Shown one piece after another: positions 1 to 9,553 of a stretch of DNA of 64,000 nucleotides. The stretch comes from Dyella terrae. GTDB taxonomy: Bacteria; Pseudomonadota; Gammaproteobacteria; Xanthomonadales; Rhodanobacteraceae. A program made the translations under genes and the position numbers. The stretch spans positions 806,001 through 870,000 of the forward strand of contig NZ_CP089414.1 of the NCBI RefSeq assembly GCF_022394535.1, given 5' to 3'. Below the pieces are notes generated by a model. It did no database searches, had not been told where the DNA came from, and saw only the letters and a program-made list of their open reading frames with translations. Position 1 is the first letter of the stretch. Each line of letters begins with the position of its first letter.

Positions 1-170
1 ATCAGCATCGAAGCAGACACGTTGGGTTGAAACGCAAATCTTGCCCGGCTGGTTTTAAGCGCTATCCGGGTTCTTTCCAGCGATCGTGTGTGGTCAGCTC
101 GCCAGCACCGGTGCGCGAGTAAACTAATCGCCAAACCGTTCAGTTCGCCTTGCTTCCCTGGAGTATGGCC

Positions 171-1103
171 ATGAGTACGGAAAGCCTCGATGCTGGCGCA
201 TCTCCTCCGGTTACCTTGGTGGTTCCGGAACCGCGCAGGCTCGTCTATCGGCACCCGCTGCCGATCCGGATCATGCACTGGATCAATGTAGTTGCGCTGA
301 CGCTGATGTTCTTCAGCGGGTTGCAGATATTCAACGCGCATCCGCGTCTTTACTGGGGCAATCGATCCGACGAAGGCACGGCCATCTTTGCGTTGGGCGC
401 TCACCAGGATCCGGCAGGCAACCTGCAAGGCATCACGCGCATCGGAACGCGTGAGTTCAACACGACCGGCGTCCTTGGCGTATCGAACGGGAAGGATGGC
501 AGTCCCCAGGTACGCGGGTTCCCGTCATGGCTCACGGTGCCAGGCTCGCAGTGGCTGTCGATGGGACGTCGCTGGCATTTCTTCTTCGCGTGGGTGTTTG
601 TGCTCAACGGGCTGTGCTACGTCGGCTACGCACTGGTCACCCGGCACCTGCAACGGGACTTGTGGCCTACGCGTGCGGACTGGCGCGGCATCGGGCGATC
701 CGTCATCGATCATCTGCGCTTCAAGCACCCGCACGGTGAAGCGGCGCTGCGCTACAACATTCTGCAACGGTTGGCGTACTTGACTGTCATCTTCGTGTTC
801 GGTGTGGGCATCGTGCTTATGGGGCTGGCCATGTCACCACGCATGGACGCGGTGCTTTCGCCCATGGTCGAAGCTGTCGGCGGCCGGCAATCGGCGCGGA
901 CTATTCATTTCATCATCGCCTGGGGCTTCGTGGCCTTTGTGCTGATTCACCTGTTCGAAGTGTTGATCACCGGCGTGTTCAACCAGCTTCGGGGCATGAT
1001 CACCGGCTATTACGCGATCGACGCCACGCCAGTTAAGACACAGCCACAGGTCGAGGAAGCACCGAGTGATTCCGAGCCATCGGAGGACCGCTCTCATGAG
1101 TAA
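171..1103 (+). CDS. Cytochrome b561-type membrane subunit
   Basis: Predicted di-heme, multi-pass inner-membrane cytochrome b that would pass electrons between the quinone pool and the periplasmic molybdoenzyme encoded next. Hydrophobic segments lie near the N-terminus (MHWINVVALTLMFFSG), in the middle (WHFFFAWVFVLNG), and twice in the C-terminal half. Candidate heme-ligand histidines sit in MHWIN, RRWHF, TIHF and LIHLFE. A long loop after the first helix resembles thiosulfate-reductase cytochrome subunits. I chose the ATG at 171 because GGAG lies 7 nt upstream; a TTG at 150 and an ATG at 165 are possible. The end overlaps the next gene by 8 nt, indicating translational coupling. The substrate of the complex cannot be read from the sequence. 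Confidence 0.85.
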   Translation: MSTESLDAGASPPVTLVVPEPRRLVYRHPLPIRIMHWINVVALTLMFFSGLQIFNAHPRLYWGNRSDEGTAIFALGAHQDPAGNLQGITRIGTREFNTTGVLGVSNGKDGSPQVRGFPSWLTVPGSQWLSMGRRWHFFFAWVFVLNGLCYVGYALVTRHLQRDLWPTRADWRGIGRSVIDHLRFKHPHGEAALRYNILQRLAYLTVIFVFGVGIVLMGLAMSPRMDAVLSPMVEAVGGRQSARTIHFIIAWGFVAFVLIHLFEVLITGVFNQLRGMITGYYAIDATPVKTQPQVEEAPSDSEPSEDRSHE

Positions 1104-1851
1104 TCGCAGATCGTTCCTGCGCATAACGATGGTGGGGGCGGCGGGAGTGCTCGTCGCCGGTTGTGACCGCATCTCGCAGACGCTGTGGGGGCCCAATGTG
1201 TTGAGCAAAGCGGAGGGTTTGAATCGCCGCGTGCAGGCCTTGTTGTCGCCATCGAGCAGCATGGCGAAGGAGTATGCCGAAGCTGATATATCGCCGGTAT
1301 TCCATCCCAATGGCACCACCATGCCCACCACGCCTGCCTATCAGACCCTGATGGCTGACAACTTTCGTGGCTACAAACTGCAAGTGGATGGGTTGGTGAC
1401 CCGCCCGGCGATGCTCTCCATTGATGACCTGAAACACCTGGACCTGCGCACGCAGATTACTAGGCACGATTGTGTGGAGGGTTGGAGCGCCATTGGGAAA
1501 TGGCAGGGAACGTTACTGTCTGCCGTACTCGATTATGTCGGCGTCGATCCGAGGGCGCGGTTTGTCGTGTTCCACTGCTTTGACGACATGGAAGAAGACA
1601 CGCCTTACTACGAGAGCATTGATCTTGCGGAGGCCAGGCATCCGCAGACGCTCTTGGCTTTCGCCTTGAACGACCAGCCGCTTCCCGTGCCGAACGGTGC
1701 GCCCTTGCGCGTGCGGATTGGGCGTCAGCTCGGCTATAAGCAGGCGAAATACCTGGCACGCATCGAACTGGTCAGCTCGTTCGAGGATATCGGTGATGGC
1801 CAGGGCGGCTACTGGGAGGATCAAGGCTACGAATGGTACGCCGGCATCTAG
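1096..1851 (+). CDS. Tat-exported molybdopterin-dependent oxidoreductase (sulfite-oxidase fold)
   Basis: Predicted periplasmic molybdenum enzyme of the sulfite oxidase/MsrP-like superfamily, 251 residues. The N-terminus SNRRSFLR is a twin-arginine signal, followed by a hydrophobic stretch ending LVAGC, a lipobox, so the folded protein may be a lipoprotein. The molybdopterin-binding domain fills the rest: RHDCVEGWSAIGKWQG carries the cysteine expected to ligate molybdenum, and HCFDDM and GAPLRVR match family core motifs. The start at 1096 overlaps the preceding cytochrome gene by 8 nt, so the two most likely form an anchor/catalytic pair. The substrate (sulfoxide, sulfite or other) is unknown. 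Confidence 0.87.
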   Translation: MSNRRSFLRITMVGAAGVLVAGCDRISQTLWGPNVLSKAEGLNRRVQALLSPSSSMAKEYAEADISPVFHPNGTTMPTTPAYQTLMADNFRGYKLQVDGLVTRPAMLSIDDLKHLDLRTQITRHDCVEGWSAIGKWQGTLLSAVLDYVGVDPRARFVVFHCFDDMEEDTPYYESIDLAEARHPQTLLAFALNDQPLPVPNGAPLRVRIGRQLGYKQAKYLARIELVSSFEDIGDGQGGYWEDQGYEWYAGI

Positions 1852-2033
1852 TGTCAGGAGTCCGTCGCGCCGCCTGCAGTCGTGAGAATGGAGTCGATCG
1901 CCGCACGTAAGGCGCCCAGGATGATCAGGGAAGGCTATCGGGGGTAGGGCAGCGATCTATTCGCTAAGGTGTCTAATGTTCGCTCCGACCCTAAGCAGAC
2001 TCTCCTCCTTCAACGTGAACGCTCACGTCCAAC

Positions 2034-3005
2034 TCAGAATGAGTCGGCCATCGAATCCTCTTCGTAGAGCTCACGCCGCGCTTCGTGTGGGCCTTCAACA
2101 GTCTTGCGATACCTGCCTGGGGCTATTCCCATGCTGCGCTTGAAGGCATGACTGAAGGCGCTTTCCGATGTATAGCCAATCGCATCTGCCACCTCGGCTA
2201 CCGTCGCGCCAGCGAGTAGTTGCCGCTCGGCGACGTGCATGCGCCAGTTGGTGAGGTAAGTCAGCGGAGGCATTCCCATGACCTCACGGAATCGAACAGC
2301 AAAGGACGTGCGTGACATACCCGCCACCTGAGCAAGATCCTCCAAGCTCCAGGCGCGTTCAGGCGCTGCGTGCATTCGACTAAGCACGCACGCAAGTCGT
2401 TTGTCGCCAAGACCTTTCAGCCATCCTGTGTCATCTTCCGGCGCGTGCGCAAGATAGGCGCGAAGCGTGTTGACGAATAGGAGTTGTGAAAGCTCAGCAA
2501 GGATGACGGTTCGGCCAGGGCGCTCCGCCGGCTCCATCTCGCGCACAAGCTGCTTGAGCAGCCAGGCGATGATGGCCGCGTCGGGCATGCTGCCGTGTAC
2601 ATGGAGCATGGGTGGCAACCCATCCAGAAGCAGCGACTGGCGTCTGTCGTCGATGTGCACGAACCCAGCCAGCATCGCAAGGTCGCTCCCGGCTCCAAGG
2701 CGGTAGATGCCGTCTTGATCCGCGACAAGCGGGGTGTTTACGGCGGTTGCTATCAAGGCTGGATCGCTAGCCAGAATCAGAGACCGCGTGCCGTTCGTCA
2801 CCAGGACATCGCCCGCGTCAAAACGGACTGGTTCGGCCATCCCGTCCATGTAGCACCAGCAACCCCCTTCAATCGCCGCACAGAACTTGATGGCATCCAG
2901 ATTGGAGCAGCGTCGGCCCCAGGCGCCACCAGCGAGAAGGCGGCCGGACACGATGCAACGCGCCTGGACGAGTTCGAGTACGTCGGAGAGAGGGTCGGAA
3001 GCCAT
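2034..3005 (-). CDS. AraC-family regulator with N-terminal cupin domain
   Basis: DNA-binding transcription factor. Residues about 1-190 look like the AraC-associated cupin domain (start SDPLSDVLELVQAR, then GGCWCYMDG and DAGDVLVTNG). The last ~100 residues form the double helix-turn-helix: WSLEDLAQVAGMSRTSFAVRF and then AEVADAIGYTSESAFSHAF. Family members begin near MxxDPLSDVL, so I chose the ATG at 3005; the frame is open to 3044. It is divergent from the SDR gene, with under 100 bp between them, the usual arrangement of a local activator and its target. Confidence 0.88.
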   Translation of the reverse strand: MASDPLSDVLELVQARCIVSGRLLAGGAWGRRCSNLDAIKFCAAIEGGCWCYMDGMAEPVRFDAGDVLVTNGTRSLILASDPALIATAVNTPLVADQDGIYRLGAGSDLAMLAGFVHIDDRRQSLLLDGLPPMLHVHGSMPDAAIIAWLLKQLVREMEPAERPGRTVILAELSQLLFVNTLRAYLAHAPEDDTGWLKGLGDKRLACVLSRMHAAPERAWSLEDLAQVAGMSRTSFAVRFREVMGMPPLTYLTNWRMHVAERQLLAGATVAEVADAIGYTSESAFSHAFKRSMGIAPGRYRKTVEGPHEARRELYEEDSMADSF

Positions 3006-3099
3006 GTTTGAACTATCACGCATAAAAAGCGCATCAACAAGCATTCTTCATACGAGCTTCTGGGCCTACCTTGGCAAGTACCACTAGGGAGCCCCATTC

Positions 3100-4074
3100 A
3101 TGTCCACACCTCAGAACGCTATCGGCTCTGGCTTTGGAGCCGCCTCGACGGCTCAAGATGTCATTCATGGCATCAACCTGCGCGGCAAGAACGTCGTTGT
3201 CACTGGCGGATACTCCGGCATCGGCCTGGAAACCGTTCGCGTTTTGCGGTCGGCCGGCGCAAAGATTTTTGTTCCCGCACGAGACATAGCGAAGGCTGAG
3301 CAAGCCTTGCGCGACATGCCTGATGTCGTTGTTCACGGCATGGATCTGCTCGACCCTGCATCCATCGATCGCTTTGCCGAACGCGTACTCGACACAACGG
3401 ATGCACTCCATCTCCTTATCAACAACGCAGGCGTCATGGCGCCGCCACTCATGCGAGACGGCCGCGGCTACGAGTCGCAGTTTCGGCCAATCATCTCAGG
3501 CCATTTCCAACTGACCTGCCGCTTGTGGCCCGCGCTCGCTCGCAGCAGGGATGCGCGCGTCATCGCGCTCAGTTCCTACGGACATCGCCGAGGCGGCATC
3601 GATTTCTCCGATATCCATTTCGAGCGTCGCCCTTATGACCCTTGGCTGGCTTATGCGCAGTCAAAAACGGCGAATGCGTTGTTCGCCGTGGCGCTTGACT
3701 CCCTCGGCCAGCACCAGGGTGTCCGCTCATTCTCTGTGCACCCAGGCGCCATCATCACGGACCTTGTTCGCTACATGTCGCGAGAGCAGCTTGAGGCCGG
3801 CCAGATCATCGATAAGAACGGTAGTCCCATCATTGATCCGGAGAACAACAAGAAGACCATCCCGCAGGGTGCATCAACCACAGTGTGGTGCGCGACGAGT
3901 CCGCGGCTCCTGGGCATGGGCGGTGTCTATTGCGCCGATTGCGACATTGCAAACGCTCTCCCGAGCGATGACAGCACGGATCTGCACGGCGTGCGACCGC
4001 GCGCCATCGATCCCGTGGCGGCCGGACGGCTCTGGCAGCTCAGCGAGCAACTGACCGGCGCAAGTCTCGATTGA
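3100..4074 (+). CDS. Short-chain dehydrogenase/reductase (SDR)
   Basis: NAD(P)-dependent oxidoreductase, 324 residues, cytoplasmic. The cofactor-binding glycine motif TGGYSGIG lies near residue 36, NNAGVMAP follows near residue 105, and the catalytic YxxxK is YAQSK, preceded by the serine in ALSSYG. The length and C-terminal half resemble retinol-dehydrogenase/WW-oxidoreductase-like bacterial SDRs. TAGGGAG lies about 9 nt before the ATG. The divergent AraC-type gene at 2034-3005 is the likely regulator. The substrate is not predictable. Confidence 0.88.
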   Translation: MSTPQNAIGSGFGAASTAQDVIHGINLRGKNVVVTGGYSGIGLETVRVLRSAGAKIFVPARDIAKAEQALRDMPDVVVHGMDLLDPASIDRFAERVLDTTDALHLLINNAGVMAPPLMRDGRGYESQFRPIISGHFQLTCRLWPALARSRDARVIALSSYGHRRGGIDFSDIHFERRPYDPWLAYAQSKTANALFAVALDSLGQHQGVRSFSVHPGAIITDLVRYMSREQLEAGQIIDKNGSPIIDPENNKKTIPQGASTTVWCATSPRLLGMGGVYCADCDIANALPSDDSTDLHGVRPRAIDPVAAGRLWQLSEQLTGASLD

Positions 4075-4143
4075 TGTGAAATCGCGTGGGCCATGCCTCA
4101 GGCTCCGATGGCCTACCTGATATCGTTGCCCTAGCCCCGAGAC

Positions 4144-4165
4144 AGGCCCGCCCATGCGAGGGCCT
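4144..4165. terminator. Possible bidirectional terminator hairpin
   Basis: AGGCCC and GGGCCT form a 6-bp stem around a 10-nt loop, between the converging SDR and fucosidase genes. There is no clear T-tract on either side, so this is weak. Confidence 0.3.
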
Positions 4166-4182
4166 CACCTGATCGATGCGGA

Positions 4183-5982
4183 TCAACGCGTCGGTGAAAG
4201 CTCTACAGAATGTATGGATACCGGCAGACGGCTACCCTGCTCGAACGGCGATGGTGGTGTGATCTCCACCTGCATCGCATAGGGGGGCGCCACACTATCT
4301 CGGTGTACATGTATCGCCTGGCTGGTGATTTCCTTTGTGTCAGAGGCTGCGCCCGCCAGATCCAAGGAGTAACGCTGCCCATCGACCCATAGGTCAATCC
4401 GCGCTGTTTGTGGCCGCGGTGTGTAGTGGACGGTGCACGTGTAGTCGGATGCGTTGGCGTCGACCTTCCACGTCAGCTTGTAAAGCGTGGCGGGATCTTC
4501 ATAGCCTTCACCGTTGTAGTTGAGATAGTGCGCGGCCTGCACGGATGGCAGGTGAACGCTGCCGTCGCTCGCGGCGGCAATAGCTTTGGGGCGAACATGT
4601 AGCGTGCCTTTGAAAGGCAGTACAACGACCGGCATGAACGAATCCACGTTCGCGTCGCTGGAATCCGCGGCAGGCCAATGGGTGAAGCGATCCAGTGGGA
4701 TGGTCACACCGTCAGCATCGTGCCGTGCGTCGATCATGGTGCCGGGCGAGCCCAGTGGATAGGCGCGACCCAGTTCAGTGTCGATCAGGCCCGGGAGGTG
4801 AAGCTGGTGATCTGCCGGGGTTTTCGCCACGAACAGGTAAATCGCATGCGGCCCCACCGTTGCATAGCCGAAGTCCAGTGCTTCAAACGGCTGCTTGCGC
4901 GTGCCGTAGATAGCGTCGCCGTTGCGCTTCAGCCATGTGCCGATGCCATGCAATACCTGCGCTTCATAGGGCACGACGGAGCCATCGCCTTCGGGGCCGA
5001 TGTTGAGAATGTAGTTGCCGCCCTGGCTGACGACGCGAACCAGTCGCGTGATGTTCTCGCGAATCTTGGCGGGTAGATCGGCTCTTGCTTGCCAGGAGCG
5101 ATAGCCCCAGGTTTCTGGAAACATAGAGGCCGGCGCCTGCCAGGGCAGCTCCATCGCCACGTCGGGCTCGCTGTTGTCGCCCATAACGGCAAAGTTGCCG
5201 CGACTGTTCCAGACACGACCGGAGATCATGGTTTGCGGCTGTAGTGCATGCACGGTCTGCGCGAAGTGCGTGCTCTGCGCCGGCGTCGGCTTGCCCATGT
5301 CAAACCAGATTTCCGAGATGGGGCCGTAGTGGCTCATCAACTCCTGCAGCTGCGCAACATTGAATGCCTCTTGCGCCGGCGTGATCGGGTTGCTGTTGCC
5401 TTCGATATACGTATTGCCACCGGGATGATGCCAGTCGATCGTCGAGTAATAGACGCCGAACTTAAGGCCTGCCCGCGCGCATGCATCCGCAAGCTTCTTG
5501 ACGATGTCCTGGTGATAGGGCGTGCCATCCACCGCGTTGTACGGCGTTTGCGCCGTCTGGAACAGATTGAATCCATCGTGGTGCTTGGCCGTGACCACGA
5601 CGAACTTCATGCCCGCGGCCTTGGCGAGGGCGGCGATGGCATCGGCGTCGAAATTCACGGGATCGAAGCTCTGGGCCAGCGCTTCGTATTGGTCAGGCGG
5701 AATCGGCGCATTGGCGAGAATCTGCTCGCTGTAGCCGTTATCCACGCGATGGCCGTCCCACATGCCGCCCGCCAGCGAATACAGGCCAAAGTGAATGAAC
5801 ATGCCGAACTTGCGGTCCTGCCACGCATCGATCGTGGTGGCGCTGGGGCCGGGACCTGAAGGTGGTTGTGGTTCGTCCAGCGGGCGTTGTGCTGGTGCCG
5901 TGCGATCGGCCATCGGAGGGGACGCGGGTGCAGCCCCCATGCCTTGCGACAACACCAGCATGCCGGCCAACAGGCACCGCAT
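4183..5982 (-). CDS. Alpha-L-fucosidase, GH29
   Basis: Exported glycoside hydrolase that would release L-fucose from glycans. The N-terminus (MRCLLAGMLVLSQGMGAAPA) is a signal peptide; I chose the ATG at 5982 because AAGGGA lies just upstream, although the frame opens at 6012. GH29 hallmarks are present in order: KFGMFIHFGLYS, VVVTAKHHDGF, GVYYSTIDWH, and IWFDMG with the expected nucleophile aspartate. The C-terminal ~200 residues form a beta-rich accessory domain. About 599 residues is normal for the family. No fucose catabolic genes are adjacent. Confidence 0.93.
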   Translation of the reverse strand: MRCLLAGMLVLSQGMGAAPASPPMADRTAPAQRPLDEPQPPSGPGPSATTIDAWQDRKFGMFIHFGLYSLAGGMWDGHRVDNGYSEQILANAPIPPDQYEALAQSFDPVNFDADAIAALAKAAGMKFVVVTAKHHDGFNLFQTAQTPYNAVDGTPYHQDIVKKLADACARAGLKFGVYYSTIDWHHPGGNTYIEGNSNPITPAQEAFNVAQLQELMSHYGPISEIWFDMGKPTPAQSTHFAQTVHALQPQTMISGRVWNSRGNFAVMGDNSEPDVAMELPWQAPASMFPETWGYRSWQARADLPAKIRENITRLVRVVSQGGNYILNIGPEGDGSVVPYEAQVLHGIGTWLKRNGDAIYGTRKQPFEALDFGYATVGPHAIYLFVAKTPADHQLHLPGLIDTELGRAYPLGSPGTMIDARHDADGVTIPLDRFTHWPAADSSDANVDSFMPVVVLPFKGTLHVRPKAIAAASDGSVHLPSVQAAHYLNYNGEGYEDPATLYKLTWKVDANASDYTCTVHYTPRPQTARIDLWVDGQRYSLDLAGAASDTKEITSQAIHVHRDSVAPPYAMQVEITPPSPFEQGSRLPVSIHSVELSPTR

Positions 5983-6285
5983 GATTCCCTTCTTGTTAGA
6001 GCTGTTCACCATTTGCTTTGCACCCGTTGCCCCATCCCATGAACGTGTTCAGTGCCACGCGCACCCTGGTCGACGCCCTGCGAAGGGCATGCATTTAGAT
6101 CGATCTATACATGGTGCCAAAAAAAGGGCCATGTCGTGATGGCCCCGATGTCCGGACGCTTTGTGATCCGTGCCCCGGCTGGACTCTAACCCGTTTTTGC
6201 AGCACGACGCTTGTTGCATTGCAGAAGGGTGGGGGTTACTGACAAACCATTCGCGCTTCGCTCGATGCTTGCCTTGCACATGAAA
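5983..6285. other. Intergenic region, no gene seen
   Basis: About 300 bp between the fucosidase start and the terminator hairpin of the upstream gene. It should contain the fucosidase promoter on the minus strand. I see no convincing ORF, tRNA or repeat. Confidence 0.5.
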
Positions 6286-6316
6286 GGGAGCGGAGCGCCC
6301 GCTGCGCTCCGCTCCC
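6286..6316 (-). terminator. Strong hairpin terminator after the alpha/beta hydrolase
   Basis: A perfect 12-bp GC-rich stem (GGGAGCGGAGCG with CGCTCCGCTCCC, 7-nt loop) lies 10 bp after the hydrolase stop codon. On the minus strand it is followed by TTTCATG, a weak T-tract. Confidence 0.65.
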
Positions 6317-6325
6317 TCGCCACGA

Positions 6326-7105
6326 TTACTTCTTGCCGTAGGACGCCTGCTCGATGAGCTTGGCGACAACCTCCGGCTTGGAGACATAGATGGCATGGCT
6401 GCCGGCCACTTCGACCACCGTGGAGCCCGCGCGCTTGGCCATCATGTGCTGCGCTTGGGGTGGGATCATGTGGTCATCCTTGGTAACCAGATACCAGCTC
6501 GGCTTCGACTTCCAGGCAGGCACTGTCACCTGCCCACCCAAGGCCTGAACGCCCCACGGCACCTGCGAGTCCGCCATGAAATTGGCTTCAGCAGCGGGCA
6601 CGTCGCCGGCAAAGGCAGCCGCGAACTTCGCGCGATCCAGGAACAAAAAGCCATCCTGCGGCGGCAGGATCGGCGGCTGCGACGCGCCCGGGGGCGGGTT
6701 GGCGATCAGGCTCTGCACCGACTCGCCGGTGTCCGGTGCAAACGCGGCGATGTAGACCAGGCGCTGGACCTTGGGATCGGTGCCGGCTTCGGAAATAACC
6801 ACGCCGCCGTAAGAGTGGCCGACGAGCACTACGGGGCCATTCTGCTGCGCAATGGCGCGCTTGGTGAAGGCGACGTCATCGGCCAGTGTGGTCGTGGGGT
6901 TCTGGACGATGGTGACGTTGTAACCGTCCTTCTTGAGGATGTTGTACACCTTCTGCCAGCCGGAGCCATCTACGAAGCCGCCGTGCACGAGCACGATGTT
7001 CTTGATGGATTCCTGTGACTTGGGCGCCATGTCGGTGGCGGCATGGGCAGCAGATGCGAGGGTCATGGCGGCCAGGGCGGCGAGACCGAAAGCTTTGATC
7101 TTCAT
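6326..7105 (-). CDS. Exported alpha/beta hydrolase
   Basis: Serine hydrolase of the alpha/beta fold, 259 residues, with the signal peptide MKIKAFGLAALAAMTLASAAHA. The oxyanion region is VLVHGGFVDGSGW, the nucleophile elbow GHSYGG, the acid probably lies in TKDDHMIP, and the histidine in AGSHAIYV. The ATG at 7105 has TTTGGAGA just upstream, so the TTG at 7117 is unlikely to be used. It resembles bacterial salicylate-esterase/hydroxynitrile-lyase-like hydrolases of unknown substrate. It is divergent from the HD-domain gene. Confidence 0.88.
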   Translation of the reverse strand: MKIKAFGLAALAAMTLASAAHAATDMAPKSQESIKNIVLVHGGFVDGSGWQKVYNILKKDGYNVTIVQNPTTTLADDVAFTKRAIAQQNGPVVLVGHSYGGVVISEAGTDPKVQRLVYIAAFAPDTGESVQSLIANPPPGASQPPILPPQDGFLFLDRAKFAAAFAGDVPAAEANFMADSQVPWGVQALGGQVTVPAWKSKPSWYLVTKDDHMIPPQAQHMMAKRAGSTVVEVAGSHAIYVSKPEVVAKLIEQASYGKK

Positions 7106-7227
7106 CAGAATCTCCAAAGGTTATTTGACGGAACGAAGCAGGGACATACATCGCGGGGGAAGACAGGTCGTGCTGTCGACCTTGGAGCGCAGCTTGCGCG
7201 TCGGGGTTTGCGCAAACCATCGGATGA

Positions 7228-8757
7228 ATGACCGAGGCCGTGGCGAGAATGGTGGCGCTATGCTCCCTGCCCATGAACATGTCCCGATCTGACGCAGAGG
7301 TGTCCGCTGTTGCCTTGCTCGACGTGATCCGCTCGATCGCGTTTGTGGGCGACCTCGCCATGGGGCAGCCGACCGATCACTCCCCGCGGGCCGCCTGGAT
7401 TGCCGGGCAACTGGCCAAGGCCGCCGGCGCCGATGAGGTGGCCTGCACCGAGGCCGCTACCGTCGCATTGCTGCGCTGGTCCGGCTGTACCGCCAATGCG
7501 CCTGAGTTCGCGCGACTGGTCGGTGACGACATAAGTGCGCGCAAGGCGCTGCTTGCTCTCCAGTCGCCCGGCAGCGGCTTTCGCGCGGGCACCAAGGGCA
7601 ATGGCTCGGCATTCCACTCGTTGTCGCGCATCCATTGCGAAGTCTCCGGAGACATCGCCAAAGAACTGGGTTTGAGCGAGACGGCGCAGTTCGCGCTGCG
7701 CCATTTGTTTGAAAGCCACAACGGCGCTGGCGCCCCGGACGGCCTGCAAGGCGAACAGATCCCCGCTTCTGTTTACATGGCGTCGCTTGCCGGTGACCTC
7801 GACATCTTCCACCGCCTCTATGGTTTTGAGCAGGCGTGCCAACTGATTGGCCAACGCGCCGATGTGTTGTATCCCGTCGGCCTTGCGTCGCTGCTGATAG
7901 AAAACGCTTCGCGCTGGCTGGCCGAACTCGACAACGACCCGACCTTATGCGGTCGGTGTTCGCTCGGCGAGGTGTTCGCCGGTCGTACGACATCGCTAGA
8001 AATACTGGCCGACATCATCGACCTGAAATTACCCTGGATGACCGGGCATTCGCGGCGCGTGGCGCAGTTGGCGAAGAACACGGCCATCGCGCTAGAACTG
8101 GATGAAGCCCGCCAGCAGAAGGTGTATCGGGCGGCCCTTATCCATGGCATCGGTCGCGCCGCCGTACCGAACATGGTCTGGGATACGCCAGGCAAACTGA
8201 TGGAACCGGAGTGGGAGCGCGTACGCCTTGTTCCCTACTGGACCGGACGAGCGGCGCGACAACTCGGCAGCCTGGCCGGCGAGGCGGACATTGCGTCCTA
8301 CGCCTACGAAAGGCCGGATGGCTCCGGTTACTACCGGGAAGCCAGAACCGGAAACATTCCCCTCGAAGGACGCATCCTCTCCGCTGCATCGGCATTGGCT
8401 GCCTTGCGTGCGGCGCGCCCCTGGCGAGAAGCCATGGACGAAAGCGCCGCGCAGGCTTTGATGACCGCCGAGGCCGTCGCTGGACGCCACGACGCCGACG
8501 TTGTCCGCGCATTGCTGAAGGAGCCACGGACAAACAGGAACAAGCCAGCTGTCGCCGCATTGACCAGCTTGCTTACGCAGCGCGAGCGCGACGTGCTGCG
8601 CTGGATCAGCCTAGGCGCCAGCAACAAGGAGGCTGCCAAAAAACTGGGAATCAGCCCAAGCACCGTACGCACTCACGTCGAGAGTGCGTTTCGCAAACTC
8701 GAGTGCACCACCCGCGCCGCAGCCACCCTGAAAGCAACGCAACTAGGTTTGCTGTAG
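7228..8757 (+). CDS. Tandem degenerate HD-GYP domains with LuxR-type HTH
   Basis: A 509-residue cytoplasmic protein with three parts. Residues ~45-190 form a first HD-GYP-like domain (TDHSPRAAWIAG; ESHNGAGAPDGLQG). Residues ~255-420 form a second (TGHSRRVAQL; LIHGIGRAAVPN; ERPDGSGYYRE). The last ~65 residues are a LuxR/GerE helix-turn-helix (LTQRERDVLRW, SNKEAAKKLGISPSTVRTHV). Active HD-GYP phosphodiesterases have an HD dyad at the LIHGIG position and HHE before DGSGYP; here these are HG and YERP, so metal binding and cyclic-di-GMP hydrolysis are doubtful. The most plausible role is ligand-sensing transcriptional regulation. The start is uncertain; ATGs at 7273 or 7279 are alternatives. Confidence 0.8.
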   Translation: MTEAVARMVALCSLPMNMSRSDAEVSAVALLDVIRSIAFVGDLAMGQPTDHSPRAAWIAGQLAKAAGADEVACTEAATVALLRWSGCTANAPEFARLVGDDISARKALLALQSPGSGFRAGTKGNGSAFHSLSRIHCEVSGDIAKELGLSETAQFALRHLFESHNGAGAPDGLQGEQIPASVYMASLAGDLDIFHRLYGFEQACQLIGQRADVLYPVGLASLLIENASRWLAELDNDPTLCGRCSLGEVFAGRTTSLEILADIIDLKLPWMTGHSRRVAQLAKNTAIALELDEARQQKVYRAALIHGIGRAAVPNMVWDTPGKLMEPEWERVRLVPYWTGRAARQLGSLAGEADIASYAYERPDGSGYYREARTGNIPLEGRILSAASALAALRAARPWREAMDESAAQALMTAEAVAGRHDADVVRALLKEPRTNRNKPAVAALTSLLTQRERDVLRWISLGASNKEAAKKLGISPSTVRTHVESAFRKLECTTRAAATLKATQLGLL

Positions 8758-8914
8758 ACCGCCGACGCGTTCTTCCGGGCACTGGAAGACTCCGGCACGA
8801 AGTGGTGCATCGGTACACTGGCGAGGCTTGCTTTCGACCCGTGGCGGACATTCCCCTAGAGAGGGCTGCTGCCAAAAGAAACCCGTTGCCTTGCCATCCC
8901 CCGAGAGTCGCCAC

Positions 8915-9424
8915 ATGAACTATCCCCCGTCCACCCAACGACTGGAGTTTCGCTGCTGGACTTCAGACGACCTGAGTTTGGCGTTGCCGTTATGGGGCGA
9001 TCCGCAAGTAACTGCATTGATCGGCGGCCCGTTTACCGAGGAAGCGATAGCGCGACGCCTATCTACCGAGATGTCTTGCATGCAGGAACATCACGTGCAG
9101 TACTGGCCGATCTTCCTCTTGGAAAGCGGAGAGCACGCGGGATGCGCTGGATTGCGTCCCTATGACGTGGATCAGCAGGTCTACGAGTTGGGAGTACACC
9201 TGCGCCATAAGTTCTGGGGCCAGGGCCTGGCCATAGAGGCGGGCAGGGCGGTGATTAACTATGGCTTTGATTCACTGAACGCTTCGGCGCTTTTTGCAGG
9301 ACATCACCCTCGGAACGAGATGTCGCGAAAGTTTCTTCTGAAGCTTGGTTTCACCTACACGCACGATGAGCTCTATCCTCCGACCGGGTTGAATCATCCG
9401 TCGTACCGGCTATCGCCGCGCTAG
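8915..9424 (+). CDS. GNAT-family N-acetyltransferase
   Basis: Acetyl-CoA-dependent acetyltransferase of the RimJ/RimL-like type, 169 residues. The N-terminus TQRLEFRCWTSDDLSLALPLWGDPQV is typical. LGVHLRHKFWGQGLAIEAGRAVINYGF holds the acetyl-CoA-binding R/QxxGxG/A region, and HPRNEMSRKFLLKLGF is the conserved C-terminal motif. I chose the ATG at 8915 over the upstream frame opening at 8828 because the family starts here. The acceptor is unknown. Confidence 0.88.
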   Translation: MNYPPSTQRLEFRCWTSDDLSLALPLWGDPQVTALIGGPFTEEAIARRLSTEMSCMQEHHVQYWPIFLLESGEHAGCAGLRPYDVDQQVYELGVHLRHKFWGQGLAIEAGRAVINYGFDSLNASALFAGHHPRNEMSRKFLLKLGFTYTHDELYPPTGLNHPSYRLSPR

Positions 9425-9553
9425 CGCTCCTTCTGACCGAGGCGATGCTTGCTGCCTTGCGCTTCGATGGAAGCAAGGACATGACCTGCCGCGCGATTAG
9501 GTCAAGTTATCAAGGGTGGCGTGGCCGTCCGCTCCCAAGGCAGGCAGCTTGCT

